A stretch of DNA of 64,000 bases, taken from positions 6,138,001 to 6,202,000 of the forward strand of contig NC_003155.5 in assembly GCF_000009765.2 (NCBI RefSeq). The letters are read 5' to 3'. This document shows, one piece after another, positions 11,730 through 21,440 of this stretch (its first letter is position 1; each line of letters opens with the position of its first letter). Position numbers and translations under genes: made by a program. This DNA comes from Streptomyces avermitilis MA-4680 = NBRC 14893. GTDB taxonomy: Bacteria > Actinomycetota > Actinomycetes > Streptomycetales > Streptomycetaceae. Below the pieces are notes generated by a model. The model was not told where the DNA came from, did not search any database, and saw only the letters and a program-made list of their open reading frames with translations.

Positions 11730-12094
11730 GCGGTGTCCCCGTTCCGTGAGCGGTTGAGCGGTCCGCGAGCCCGGTTGATACCGGGCGGTAACTTCGCGTT
11801 GGGGATCTTGTACGGGGCGGGGGACGGGTGCTGCAAGGACGGCGGGTGCGCGCCGGAGCGGCCGGAATCTTCACCTATCAGAGTGAGTGGCGGGGGCGAA
11901 AACCTTGGCGTTCCTGGGGCGCACCGGGTGATCCACGGGGCCGTGGGTGGACGCCCCGGAGGGTGCGGGGCGGGACCCGAAAGGGGACTCGCGCACGTAT
12001 CCTGGGGTGACTGCCGGGGCGCGGGAACGATCTCCTCGGAGCCCTCCCCACGGGCCTTCCGGCCGCCCCTTACCGACTACGAAAGCGGCTCGCC
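11730..12094. other. 365-base divergent intergenic region
   Basis: Lies between the divergently read Rv3235-family gene and the DUF6912 gene, so it should carry two promoters. I see no repeat, hairpin or convincing coding frame in it. A stretch around 11795-11815 (TTGGGG and TTGTAC) is the only promoter-like piece and is weak. Confidence 0.4.
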
Positions 12095-12610
12095 ATGCGC
12101 GTCTACGTCCCCCTGACCCTCTCCGGTCTCGCCGAGGCGTACAAGACGGGTGAGCTGGGAGCGGGACCGTTCGTCGCGTACGCCGTCACGCCCGCGTTGC
12201 GCGAGTGGTACCTCTCCGAGGACATCGAGGAGCTGGAGTACGCGGCGCTGAACCGGGCCGCGCTCGCCTCCCTGCGGCTGCTGGCGGCGGACCCCGGTGC
12301 CGTGCGGCGCCGGGTCGTGGTCGCGGTCGACGTGGCCGACGGCGCGGCGAGCGCCGACCCGGACCTGGGGCTGGACCCGGCGGCGCTCGGCGAGGTGCGG
12401 GTCGCCGGGGCCGTACCGCTGGCCAAGGCGGCCGCGGTCCATGTCGACTCCGGCGACGCGGAGGCGGACGTGACCGCCGCCGTGGAGGCGCTGGCCGCGG
12501 CGGACGGCGGGGACGACGCCGCGCAGTTCGTCGTGGACGGGGCCGAGGACCACGAACTGCTCTGGTACGCCAGGCAGGAGATCCCGAACCTCGTGGGGCT
12601 GGAGGGCTGA
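12095..12610 (+). CDS. DUF6912 family protein
   Basis: A 171-residue protein that matches the actinobacterial DUF6912 family: N-terminal MRVYVPLTLSGLAEAY, an Ala-rich alpha/beta middle, and the C-terminal motif ELLWYARQEIPNLV. It has no signal peptide or membrane segment. Function is unknown. It precedes the HAD phosphatase on the same strand with a 145-base gap, so co-transcription is possible. Confidence 0.8.
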   Translation: MRVYVPLTLSGLAEAYKTGELGAGPFVAYAVTPALREWYLSEDIEELEYAALNRAALASLRLLAADPGAVRRRVVVAVDVADGAASADPDLGLDPAALGEVRVAGAVPLAKAAAVHVDSGDAEADVTAAVEALAAADGGDDAAQFVVDGAEDHELLWYARQEIPNLVGLEG

Positions 12611-12755
12611 GGGGGCCTGCGGGGCGCGGGAGCAGGAGCTGGAGGGGCCTGCGGGGACAGGCCGAGGGCGGTCCGGGGGCGGGGCGCACGGGCATTCGCA
12701 GTCGGTCCGACGTGCGCCGACCTTGATTGTCAGTGGGGGCGGGTACGTTCTTGGT

Positions 12756-13430
12756 ATGGGGATGCACGGAGCAGCGCACATCGTCTGGGACTGGAACGGG
12801 ACCCTGTTCCATGACAATGCGGCGATCATCGGGGCGACGAACGCGGCGTTCGCGGAGTTGGGGCTCGAGCCGATCACGCTCGAGCGGTACAGGGCGCTCT
12901 ATTGCGTGCCGGTGCCGAAGTTCTACGAGCGGCTGATCGGGCGCCTGCCGACGGACGCCGAGTGGGAGATCATGGACGAGATCTTCCACCGGTACTACGC
13001 GGAGCACAGGGTCGGTTGCGGGCTCACCGAGGGAGCGGCGGAGCTGCTCGTGGAGTGGCAGTCGGCGGGGCACAGCCAGTCGATCCTCAGCATGTACGTC
13101 CATGACGAACTGGTCCCGCTGGTACGGGGATTCGGGATCGAGCCGCACTTCATACGCGTCGACGGGCGGACCGGCCCCTCCGGCGGCAGCAAGGCCGAGC
13201 ACATGGTGCGGCACATAGGCGCGCTCGCGGGCGTCGCGGGCGTCGATCCGGCGCGCACGGTGGTGATCGGGGACGCGGCCGACGACGCGGTCGCCGCTCT
13301 GCACGTCGGTGCGCAGGCAGTCCTCTACACGGGCGGCTCCCACAGCCGCGCCAGCCTCGAAGGAGTCGGTGTGCCCGTGGTGGACACGCTGGCGGAGGCG
13401 GTCGAGGAGGCCGGCCGACTGGCGGCGTGA
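12756..13430 (+). CDS. HAD-family phosphatase, Gph-like
   Basis: A 224-residue haloacid dehalogenase-superfamily hydrolase with a helical cap. Motif I is DWNGT at 12-16: the nucleophile D12 is present but the +2 position, usually Asp as acid/base, is Asn, a variant seen in some Gph-like sub-families. Later motifs are the conserved Lys in GGSKAEHM and VVIGDAADDAVAA for Mg binding. Likely a phosphomonoesterase of unknown substrate; phosphoglycolate is a guess from the family. ATG at 12756 or 12762. A hairpin follows at 13478-13501. Confidence 0.85.
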   Translation: MGMHGAAHIVWDWNGTLFHDNAAIIGATNAAFAELGLEPITLERYRALYCVPVPKFYERLIGRLPTDAEWEIMDEIFHRYYAEHRVGCGLTEGAAELLVEWQSAGHSQSILSMYVHDELVPLVRGFGIEPHFIRVDGRTGPSGGSKAEHMVRHIGALAGVAGVDPARTVVIGDAADDAVAALHVGAQAVLYTGGSHSRASLEGVGVPVVDTLAEAVEEAGRLAA

Positions 13431-13477
13431 CGCCGTCCGGCGTGCGGCTGCTGCGGGAGGGCGAGGCCAGGGGCGAG

Positions 13478-13501
13478 GGCGAGGGTGTCAGCACCCTCGC
13501 C
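13478..13501 (+). terminator. Hairpin after the HAD gene
   Basis: 10-base arms GGCGAGGGTG (13478-13487) and CACCCTCGCC (13492-13501) with a 4-base loop, 47 bases after the stop. Confidence 0.65.
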
Positions 13502-13546
13502 ACAGGTAGGCAGCCGCTGGATGTGCCAGGCGAGCACTGTCATCAC

Positions 13547-13576
13547 GTTGCGGTGCGTTGCGGTGCGTTGCGGCGT
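13547..13576. repeat. 10-base tandem repeat, three copies
   Basis: GTTGCGGTGC at 13547 and 13557, and an imperfect third copy at 13567. Non-coding. Confidence 0.75.
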
Positions 13577-14168
13577 GAGGCCTCACGCCACGACCGGACG
13601 CGATGCCTCGCGACTGCACACGCCCGATGCCGTGTGCCCCAGCCCCTCGACGGTCGCCGTGCCCCCGCCAGGCGCCACCAGGCCCCGCCCTCCCGGACGG
13701 CCAAAACGTGACGGCAGCGCTCAGAACGTGACCACAGGACCTAGTGGGAAAACCGCTCCTCCGCCCCTGTGCAGAACGTCAAAGTTCCACCCCCGCTTTT
13801 GTACACATACGGCTCATGACGGGGCCCCCGTCGGGAGCGATAGCCTTGTGGCGTGATCAGCGCGATATCTCGCGGGGGCATTGGCGCCCCTGCCCCGCGC
13901 CCGGTGAGCACGGACGACATCCGTGACCGGGCGGTCGCTGGTCTCCGCGGGTGGGACGGCATGCTCGGGGTACCTGGGCCGATGGCGTTGCCGAGAGCAG
14001 CGTCACAGCCGCCGCAGGTGCCGAGAATGGCCGATAACCCCCCGCTCATCTCTCCATGCGGCATAGCGTCGGACCAGACCGGACACCCCGCGTCACGGCG
14101 TTACGTCGGAGAAGAGACCGTACTTTCTTCTACGTCACGCAACGGCGCGCGACAGGAGCCAGAGGACA

Positions 14169-17100
14169 ATGCAGACCAAGCTGGACGAAGCAAAGGCCGA
14201 GCTGCTCGAGAGGGCTGCTCGCGTAGCTGAGAACAGTCCGGTCGGGGGGCACCTACCGACTGGAACGACGGGCGACGGAATCCCGGACCGGGACACCGTG
14301 CTCGCGTTCCTCCGGCGCTACTACCTGCACACCGCCCCGGAGGACCTTGCCGACCGCGACCCGGTCGATGTCTTCGGAGCCGCCTTCTCGCACTACAGGC
14401 TGGCCGAGAACCGCCCACAGGGCACGGCCAACGTGCGGGTCCACACGCCGACCGTCGAGGAGAACGGCTGGACGTGCAGCCACTCCGTCGTCGAGGTCGT
14501 GACCGACGACATGCCCTTCCTCGTCGACTCGGTCACCAACGAGCTGTCGCGGCAGGGGCGCGGCATCCACGTCGTCATCCACCCCCAGGTCGTCGTACGC
14601 CGCGACCTCACCGGCAAGCTGATCGACGTCCTCGCCCCGCCGCCCGCCGGGGAGCTGCCGCACGACGCGGCGCTCGAGTCCTGGATCCATGTCGAGATCG
14701 ACCGCGAGACCGACCGCGCCGATCTGAAGCAGATCACCGCCGACCTGCTGCGCGTCCTGTCCGACGTTCGTGAGGCCGTCGAGGACTGGGAGAAGATGCG
14801 CGACGCGGCGCTGCGCATGGCCGAGGAGCTGCCCAAGGAGCCGACCGCCGACGACCTGCGTGACCAGGAGGTCGAAGAGGCCCGCGAGCTGCTGCGCTGG
14901 CTGTCGGCCGACCACTTCACCTTCCTCGGCTACCGCGAGTACGAGCTGCGGGGCGACGACTCGCTGGCCGCCGTACCCGGCACCGGGCTCGGCATCCTGC
15001 GCTCCGACCCGCACCACGCCGGTGACGACAGCCACCCCGTGAGCCCCTCCTTCGAGCGGCTGCCCGCCGACGCCCGCGCCAAGGCCCGCGAGCACAAGCT
15101 GCTCATCCTCACCAAGGCCAACAGCCGGTCGACCGTGCACCGCCCGTCCTACCTCGACTACGTCGGCGTGAAGAAGTTCGACGAGAACGGCGAGGTCATC
15201 GGGGAGCGGCGGTTCCTCGGACTGTTCTCGTCCGCCGCCTACACCGAGTCCGTGCGGCGCGTGCCGGTCATCCGGCGCAAGGTCGAGGAGGTCCTCAAGG
15301 GGGCCGGCTTCTCGCCCAACAGCCACGACGGCCGCGACCTGCTCCAGATCCTGGAGACCTACCCGCGCGACGAGCTGTTCCAGACGCCCGTGGACGAGCT
15401 GCGTTCCATCGTCACCTCCGTGCTGTACCTCCAGGAGCGTCGGCGGCTGCGGCTCTACCTGCGCCAGGACGAGTACGGGCGCTACTACTCGGCCCTCGTC
15501 TACCTGCCCCGCGACCGCTACACCACCGGCGTGCGCCTGCGGATCATCGACATCCTCAAGGAGGAGCTCGGCGGCACCAGCGTCGACTTCACGGCCTGGA
15601 ACACCGAGTCGATCCTGTCCCGGCTGCACTTCGTGGTCCGGGTCCCGCAGGGCACCGAGCTGCCGCAGCTGTCCGACGCCGACAAGGAGCGCATCGAGGC
15701 GCGGCTCGTGGAGGCCGCCCGTTCCTGGGCCGACGCCTTCGCCGAGGCACTGAACGCGGAGTGCGGCGAGGAGCGCGCCGCCGAGCTGCTGCGTCGCTAC
15801 GGCAACGCCTTCCCCGAGGGCTACAAGGCCGACCACACGCCGCGCGCCGCCGTCGCCGACCTGGTGCACCTGCAAAAGCTCACGAGCGACCAGAGCAAAG
15901 ACTTCGCGCTCAGCCTGTACGAGCCGGTGGGCGCCTCGCCCTCCGAGCGCCGCTTCAAGATCTACCGCACGGGTGAGCAGGTCTCGCTGTCCGCGGTCCT
16001 GCCCGCACTCAACCGGATGGGCGTCGAGGTCACCGACGAGCGCCCGTACGAGCTGCGCTGCTCGGACCGTACGACCGCCTGGATCTACGACTTCGGGCTG
16101 CGTCTGCCCAAGTCCGCGAGCGGCAACGGGGACTCCCTCGGCGACGACGGCCGTGAGCGGTTCCAGGAGGCGTTCGCCGCCACCTGGACCGGCGAGGCCG
16201 AGATCGACGGCTTCAACGCCCTCGTCCTGAGCGCCGGGCTCAACTGGCGGCAGGCGATGGTGCTGCGCGCGTACGCCAAGTACCTGCGCCAGGCCGGTTC
16301 CACCTTCAGCCAGGACTACATGGAGGACACCCTCCGTAACAACGTCCACACCACCCGGCTGCTGGTGAGCCTCTTCGAGGCGCGGATGTCCCCGGACCGC
16401 CAGCGGGCCGGCGTCGAGCTGACCGACGCCCTGCTGGAGGAGCTGGACGCCGCCCTCGACCAGGTCGCCTCGCTGGACGAGGACCGGATCCTGCGGTCCT
16501 TCCTCACGGTGATCAAGGCGACCCTGCGGACCAACTTCTTCCAGGAGGCGCTCGGCGGCAAGCCGCACGAATACGTCTCCATGAAGTTCGACCCGCAGGC
16601 CATCCCGGACCTCCCGGCGCCGCGTCCGGCGTACGAGATCTGGGTGTACTCGCCGCGCGTCGAGGGTGTGCACCTCAGGTTCGGCAAGGTCGCGCGCGGT
16701 GGTCTGCGCTGGTCCGACCGGCGTGAGGACTTCCGCACCGAGATCCTCGGCCTGGTCAAGGCGCAGATGGTGAAGAACACCGTCATCGTGCCGGTCGGCG
16801 CGAAGGGCGGCTTCGTCGCCAAGCAGCTGCCCGATCCGTCCGTGGACCGGGACGCGTGGCTCGCGGAGGGCATCCGCAGCTACCAGACCTTCATCTCCGC
16901 ACTGCTCGACATCACGGACAACCTGGTCGCCGGCGAGGTCGTGCCCCCGGCGGACGTCGTACGGCACGACGAGGACGACACCTACCTCGTGGTCGCCGCA
17001 GACAAGGGCACGGCGACGTTCTCGGACATCGCCAACGAGGTCGCCGAGTCGTACAACTTCTGGCTCGGGGACGCCTTCGCCTCCGGCGGCTCGGCGGGGT

Positions 17101-19106
17101 ACGACCACAAGAAGATGGGCATCACGGCGCGCGGTGCCTGGGAGTCCGTGAAGCGGCACTTCCGGGAGCTGGGCGTGAACACCCAGACCGAGGACTTCAC
17201 GGTCGTCGGCGTGGGCGACATGTCCGGTGACGTGTTCGGCAACGGCATGCTGCTGTCCGAGCACATCCGGCTGGTGGCGGCCTTCGACCACCGGCACATC
17301 TTCATCGACCCGAAGCCGGACGCGGCGACGTCGTACGCCGAGCGGCGCCGGCTGTTCGAGCTGCCGCGCTCGTCGTGGGCCGACTACAACACCGAGCTGC
17401 TGTCGGGCGGGGGCGGGATCTTCCCCCGTACCGCGAAGGCGATCCCGGTCAACGCGCACATCCGTGAGGCCCTCGGCATCGAGGCCGGCATCACCAAGAT
17501 GACCCCGGCCGACCTGATGAAGGCGATCCTCAAGGCGCCGGTCGACCTGCTGTGGAACGGCGGCATCGGCACATACGTCAAGGCGAGCACGGAGTCGCAC
17601 GCGGACGTCGGCGACAAGGCCAACGACGCCATCCGCGTGGACGGCGCCGACCTGCGCGTCGACGTCGTCGGCGAGGGCGGCAACCTCGGACTGACCCAGC
17701 TCGGCCGGATCGAGTTCGCGCGCAGCGGCGGGCGGATCAACACCGACGCCATCGACAACAGCGCGGGCGTGGACACCTCCGACCACGAGGTGAACATCAA
17801 GATCCTGCTCAACGCCCTGGTCACGGAGGGCGACCTCACCGTCAAGCAGCGCAACAAGGTGCTCGCCGAGATGACCGACGAGGTCGGCCACCTGGTGCTG
17901 CGCAACAACTACGCGCAGAACGTGGCGATCGCCAACGCGCTCGCCCAGTCCCCGGACATGCTCCACGCCCAGCAGCGCTTCATGCGTCACCTGGTGCGCG
18001 AGAAGCACCTCGACCGGGCCCTGGAGTTCCTGCCCAGCGACCGGCAGATCCGTGAGCGGCTGAACGCGAGCCAGGGCCTGACCGGTCCGGAGACGGCCGT
18101 CCTGCTCGCGTACACGAAGATCACGGTCTCCGACGAGCTGCTCGGCACCTCGCTGCCCGACGACCCGTATCTGCAGAGCCTGCTGCACGCGTACTTCCCG
18201 ACGGCGCTGCGCACGAAGTTCCGCGAGCAGATCGACACGCACGCGCTGCGCCGCGAGATCGTGACGACCGTCCTGGTCAACGACACGGTCAACACGGGCG
18301 GTACGAGCTTCCTGCACCGGCTGCGGGAGGAGACCGGCGCCTCGCTGGAGGAGATCGTCAGGGCGCAGACCGCGGCCCGTGCGATCTTCGAGTCGAGCGC
18401 GGTGTGGGACGCGGTCGAGGCGCTCGACAGCCAGGTCGACGCGGACGTCCAGACCCGGATCCGCCTGCACTCGCGTCGCCTCGTCGAGCGCGGTACGCGC
18501 TGGCTGCTCAACAACCGGCCGCAGCCGCTCCAGCTCACCGAGACGATCGCGTTCTTCAAGGACGGGGTCAAGCAGGTCTGGGACGAGCTGCCCAAGCTGC
18601 TGCGCGGCGCGGACCAGGAGTGGTGGCAGAAGATCTACGACGAGCTGACGGCGGCCGGCGTGCCGGACGAGCTCGCCACGCGCGTGGCCGGCTTCTCCTC
18701 CGCCTTCCCGGCGCTCGACATCGTCTCGGTGGCCGACCGCATGGGCAAGAACCCGATGGCCGTCGCCGAGGTGTACTACGACCTCGGCGACCGTCTGAGC
18801 ATCACCCAGCTCATGGACCGCATCATCGAACTGCCGCGCTCCGACCGCTGGCAGTCCATGGCCCGCGCGGCGATCCGCGAGGACCTGTACGCGGCCCACG
18901 CGTCGCTCACCGCCGACGTCCTGGCGGTCGGCAACGGCACCTCCACGCCCGAGCAGCGCTTCAAGGCGTGGGAGGAGAAGAACGCGGCGATCCTGGGCCG
19001 CGCGCGGACGACGCTGGAGGAGATCCAGGGCTCGGACGCGTTCGACCTGGCGAACCTGTCGGTGGCGATGCGGACGATGCGGACGCTGCTGCGGACGCAT
19101 TCGTAG
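14169..19106 (+). CDS. gdhB: NAD-specific glutamate dehydrogenase, 180-kDa class
   Basis: A 1645-residue enzyme of the large GDH class first described in Streptomyces clavuligerus, converting glutamate and NAD to 2-oxoglutarate, NADH and ammonia. It is about four times the size of ordinary GDH. The N-terminal 700 residues hold ACT-like regulatory regions (VVTDDMPFLVDSVTNELSRQ and others). The catalytic core is in the middle (RFGKVARGGLRWSDRREDFR, VPVGAKGGFVAKQLP with the active-site Lys) and is followed by the NAD-binding segment VVGVGDMSGDVFGNGMLL. A long C-terminal helical region follows. Expected role is catabolic use of amino acids. It is a single gene closed by a very stable hairpin. Confidence 0.96.
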   Translation: MQTKLDEAKAELLERAARVAENSPVGGHLPTGTTGDGIPDRDTVLAFLRRYYLHTAPEDLADRDPVDVFGAAFSHYRLAENRPQGTANVRVHTPTVEENGWTCSHSVVEVVTDDMPFLVDSVTNELSRQGRGIHVVIHPQVVVRRDLTGKLIDVLAPPPAGELPHDAALESWIHVEIDRETDRADLKQITADLLRVLSDVREAVEDWEKMRDAALRMAEELPKEPTADDLRDQEVEEARELLRWLSADHFTFLGYREYELRGDDSLAAVPGTGLGILRSDPHHAGDDSHPVSPSFERLPADARAKAREHKLLILTKANSRSTVHRPSYLDYVGVKKFDENGEVIGERRFLGLFSSAAYTESVRRVPVIRRKVEEVLKGAGFSPNSHDGRDLLQILETYPRDELFQTPVDELRSIVTSVLYLQERRRLRLYLRQDEYGRYYSALVYLPRDRYTTGVRLRIIDILKEELGGTSVDFTAWNTESILSRLHFVVRVPQGTELPQLSDADKERIEARLVEAARSWADAFAEALNAECGEERAAELLRRYGNAFPEGYKADHTPRAAVADLVHLQKLTSDQSKDFALSLYEPVGASPSERRFKIYRTGEQVSLSAVLPALNRMGVEVTDERPYELRCSDRTTAWIYDFGLRLPKSASGNGDSLGDDGRERFQEAFAATWTGEAEIDGFNALVLSAGLNWRQAMVLRAYAKYLRQAGSTFSQDYMEDTLRNNVHTTRLLVSLFEARMSPDRQRAGVELTDALLEELDAALDQVASLDEDRILRSFLTVIKATLRTNFFQEALGGKPHEYVSMKFDPQAIPDLPAPRPAYEIWVYSPRVEGVHLRFGKVARGGLRWSDRREDFRTEILGLVKAQMVKNTVIVPVGAKGGFVAKQLPDPSVDRDAWLAEGIRSYQTFISALLDITDNLVAGEVVPPADVVRHDEDDTYLVVAADKGTATFSDIANEVAESYNFWLGDAFASGGSAGYDHKKMGITARGAWESVKRHFRELGVNTQTEDFTVVGVGDMSGDVFGNGMLLSEHIRLVAAFDHRHIFIDPKPDAATSYAERRRLFELPRSSWADYNTELLSGGGGIFPRTAKAIPVNAHIREALGIEAGITKMTPADLMKAILKAPVDLLWNGGIGTYVKASTESHADVGDKANDAIRVDGADLRVDVVGEGGNLGLTQLGRIEFARSGGRINTDAIDNSAGVDTSDHEVNIKILLNALVTEGDLTVKQRNKVLAEMTDEVGHLVLRNNYAQNVAIANALAQSPDMLHAQQRFMRHLVREKHLDRALEFLPSDRQIRERLNASQGLTGPETAVLLAYTKITVSDELLGTSLPDDPYLQSLLHAYFPTALRTKFREQIDTHALRREIVTTVLVNDTVNTGGTSFLHRLREETGASLEEIVRAQTAARAIFESSAVWDAVEALDSQVDADVQTRIRLHSRRLVERGTRWLLNNRPQPLQLTETIAFFKDGVKQVWDELPKLLRGADQEWWQKIYDELTAAGVPDELATRVAGFSSAFPALDIVSVADRMGKNPMAVAEVYYDLGDRLSITQLMDRIIELPRSDRWQSMARAAIREDLYAAHASLTADVLAVGNGTSTPEQRFKAWEEKNAAILGRARTTLEEIQGSDAFDLANLSVAMRTMRTLLRTHS

Positions 19107-19136
19107 GTCCCGCGTAGGTACGACGCGTACGACGAC

Positions 19137-19173
19137 GGGGGCGCCCCGGGCCGGACCGGCCCGGGGCGCCCCC
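19137..19173 (+). terminator. Very strong hairpin after gdhB
   Basis: Perfect 18-base GC-only arms (19137-19154 and 19156-19173) around a single central base, 30 bases after the stop. It is the most stable hairpin I noticed in the window. Confidence 0.9.
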
Positions 19174-19312
19174 GTTCGCGTGTCCGGGGACTGTCCGTTT
19201 TCTTGCCGAGCCCTAGGGGAATTCCGGCATGAATTTTACCCTTTCCTGCTAAACGGGACATTTGGGCTAGGGTTTGGCCTGATCGTCGGATGAATATGGA
19301 GGACCCGGACCC

Positions 19313-19807
19313 GTGACAGTGAACCTCTCCGAGCGGCGGCCCCAGGTCGCCCACCGGGCCGCCGTGATCCCCGCGCCCCCTCCGGCAAGCGCCCGGCTCC
19401 GGAAGCTCGCGCTCGAAGTGGCCAGGTTCGGGGTCGTCGGCGGCAGTGGTGTCGCGGTGAACTTCCTCGTCTTCAACCTCGCGCTGCACGGCATGAAGTG
19501 GGCGCCGATGGCGGCCACGGTGCTCGCCAGCGTCATCGCCATGGGCACCAATTACATCGGCTTCCGCTGCTACGCCTACCGCGACCGCGCCTCCCGCACC
19601 CGCCGCCAGATCGCGCTCTTCTTCGCCTTCAGCGGGCTCGGCGTCGTCATGGAGAGCGTGCTCTTCTACGTCGGCTACCACGGCCTCGGCATGAGCGGGC
19701 CGATCGGCTCCAACCTGGCGAAGGCACTGTCCATCGTCCTGGCCTCGGCGTTCCGCTTCCTGGTGTATCGGACGTGGGTGTTCCAGCACGATGCGCGTCG
19801 CGGTTAG
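19313..19807 (+). CDS. GtrA-like membrane protein
   Basis: A 164-residue protein with four membrane helices (about 40-155) of the GtrA/DPMS family, often proposed to flip polyprenyl-phosphate sugars or to assist membrane glycosyltransferases. FGVVGGSGVAVNFLVFNL and FRFLVYRTWVF are family hallmarks. GTG at 19313 has GGAGGA upstream. The 3' end overlaps the next gene by 17 bases, so the two are co-translated, and it probably supplies or positions a lipid-linked sugar for that protein. Confidence 0.88.
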   Translation: MTVNLSERRPQVAHRAAVIPAPPPASARLRKLALEVARFGVVGGSGVAVNFLVFNLALHGMKWAPMAATVLASVIAMGTNYIGFRCYAYRDRASRTRRQIALFFAFSGLGVVMESVLFYVGYHGLGMSGPIGSNLAKALSIVLASAFRFLVYRTWVFQHDARRG

Positions 19808-21287
19808 GGCATCCCTCGGAGCGGTCCGGACCTCTCTGTGGGCCGCGGTGCCGCTGCTGGTCGTCCTGCTGCTGCTCGTCATCGTCCGGCTGCCCTGGAA
19901 CGGCGACCTCGGCATGCACGCGGCGACCGTGGAACGGCTGCGGCACCACCTCCTCGACCCCGGCAATCCCCTGGTCGACGCGGACACGCCGAGTCCGTAC
20001 TACTCGCCGTGGACCGTGCTGCTCGGCTGTGTCGCGAAGGTGACCGGCCTGTCCGTCTTCGTGGTGCTGCGCCTCGGCGCGGTGGTCGGCCTCGGGCTGC
20101 TGGTGACGGGCATCTGGCGGTACGCCCGTACGCTGAGCGGCCACCGGTTCGCGCCGCCGCTCGCCGTGCTGTGCGTGCTCTTCCTGTGGGGCACGCAGCT
20201 GTTCAACTGGAGCGGTTTCCTCGGGCTCAACTCCCTCGCGCTGACGGTCGCCTATCCGAGCGTGTTCGCCCTGGGGCTCGCCTTCCACTTCTGGGCGCTG
20301 CTGACCCGGGCGCTGAAGGCCTCGCCGGACGCTGGATGGGAGGTCTACCTCGGGCTCGGTCTGCTGTGGGCGGTGATTCTGCTCAGCCACCAGTTCACCG
20401 GGGTGGTGGCATCGCTCGGCGCGCTGGCGACCGTGATCGGGGCGCGCGTGGGGCGGCACGTGTGGCTGCGGCTCGGGGCCGCCGCCGCCGTGGGGGTGCT
20501 GCTGCTCGTCGTATGGCCTTACTACGACTTCTTCGCGCTCTTCCGGGTGGGCGGCCTCGAGGACATCCACCGGGCGCTGTACCGGGATCTGCTCGCGCGG
20601 TACGGGCTGGCGCTGGTGGGGGTGGTGGCGCTCGGGGTGCGGGCCCGCCGGGATCCGCGGGATCCGCTCGTCGTGTTCTTCCTGCTGGGTGCGGCCGTGT
20701 TCGCGCTGGGCGGGCTGACCGGGCACTACTCATGGGGGCGCGTACTGCCGGCCGCGCTGATCCCGGCGCAGGTCGCGGCGGCCGTGGAGGTGGCCGGGGC
20801 GTCCCGGGGGGCCGTGCGGGCCGCGGGGGCGGTGGTGCTCGCCTGCGCTCTGGCCGTGGGGGTGTGGACGCAGATCGGGACGCTGGGGTACGTGGTGGGG
20901 CGGGGGGCGCTGCCGGAGGCGGTGGCGGCGAAGTACCGGGAGCCCTGGGCGGGGTACCACTGGATCACGCCGTGGGTGCGGTACGGGGATGTGGTGCTGG
21001 CCAAGACGTTTCCGTCCCGGCAGATCCCGGCGTACGGGGCGTACACGGTGGCTCCCGGGTATCCGGACTTCTTCCTGTCCGACGAGGCCCGGCGGGAGGC
21101 CGCGGTGCGGCGGTACTTCGCCGCGGGGTCGTCCCGGGACGAGCGGCTGGGGGTGCTGCGGGAGTACGGGGTGCGGTGGGTGGTGCAGCGGCCCGGGGAC
21201 GGGGGACTCGCGGCCGGCGGGGGTCCGGGGCTGCGGCGGGTGGCCGCGGGGCCGGGCGGACAGGTGCTCTACGCGGTGGTGCGATGA
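19791..21287 (+). CDS. Multi-spanning membrane protein, probable GT-C type glycosyltransferase
   Basis: A 498-residue protein with about 10 hydrophobic helices and a C-terminal soluble part (about 390-498). The first loop after helix 1 has acidic residues (NGDLGMHAATVERL) where GT-C enzymes keep their metal-binding acidic motif. I do not recognise the exact family. Coupling to GtrA suggests transfer of a sugar from a polyprenyl carrier on the outer face of the membrane. Confidence 0.7.
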   Translation: MRVAVRASLGAVRTSLWAAVPLLVVLLLLVIVRLPWNGDLGMHAATVERLRHHLLDPGNPLVDADTPSPYYSPWTVLLGCVAKVTGLSVFVVLRLGAVVGLGLLVTGIWRYARTLSGHRFAPPLAVLCVLFLWGTQLFNWSGFLGLNSLALTVAYPSVFALGLAFHFWALLTRALKASPDAGWEVYLGLGLLWAVILLSHQFTGVVASLGALATVIGARVGRHVWLRLGAAAAVGVLLLVVWPYYDFFALFRVGGLEDIHRALYRDLLARYGLALVGVVALGVRARRDPRDPLVVFFLLGAAVFALGGLTGHYSWGRVLPAALIPAQVAAAVEVAGASRGAVRAAGAVVLACALAVGVWTQIGTLGYVVGRGALPEAVAAKYREPWAGYHWITPWVRYGDVVLAKTFPSRQIPAYGAYTVAPGYPDFFLSDEARREAAVRRYFAAGSSRDERLGVLREYGVRWVVQRPGDGGLAAGGGPGLRRVAAGPGGQVLYAVVR

Positions 21288-21300
21288 CGCCGCGGCGAAG

Positions 21301-21392
21301 CCGCTGAAGGGGTGAGCGCCGGACGGCTGAAGGGGTGAGCGCCGAACCGCTGACGAGGTGAGCGCCGGACCGCTGGTGAGGTGAACGCTGGA
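21301..21392. repeat. 23-base tandem repeat, four copies
   Basis: Four head-to-tail units of exactly 23 bases start at 21301, 21324, 21347 and 21370, each close to CCGCTGAAGGGGTGAGCGCC plus GGA. They lie 14 bases after the membrane-protein stop, before a small hairpin. The unit length is not a multiple of three and is not part of a gene. Confidence 0.85.
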
Positions 21393-21394
21393 CG

Positions 21395-21410
21395 GCCGAG
21401 GGATCTCGGC
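21395..21410. terminator. Short hairpin between convergent genes
   Basis: GCCGAG (21395-21400), loop GGAT, CTCGGC (21405-21410). GAC/GTC bases just outside can extend it. It lies between the ends of two genes that face each other. Confidence 0.45.
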
Positions 21411-21440
21411 GTCCGGCGTCGAAGGCTCTGCGCGACGGCC

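Larger units (their letters stand above)
13431..14168. other. 738-base region upstream of the glutamate dehydrogenase gene
   Basis: No convincing gene. It holds the terminator at 13478-13501, a 10-base tandem repeat at 13547-13576, and a GC palindrome GACGGGGCCCCCGTC at 13818-13832 that could be an operator. Short frames of 60-125 codons exist (for example from a GTG at 13853) but lack ribosome sites and recognisable composition. The glutamate dehydrogenase promoter must lie here. Confidence 0.5.

Noticed and set aside
13741..14064. Minus-strand frame of 107 codons and plus-strand frame from 13853 in the long gap before gdhB.
   Set aside because: No ribosome site, no recognisable domain and no supportive codon pattern.
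14253..19100. Open antisense frame of about 1615 codons opposite the glutamate dehydrogenase gene.
   Set aside because: In high-GC genes the antisense frame in register with third positions stays open by chance; composition and lack of any motif or ribosome site mark it as a shadow.
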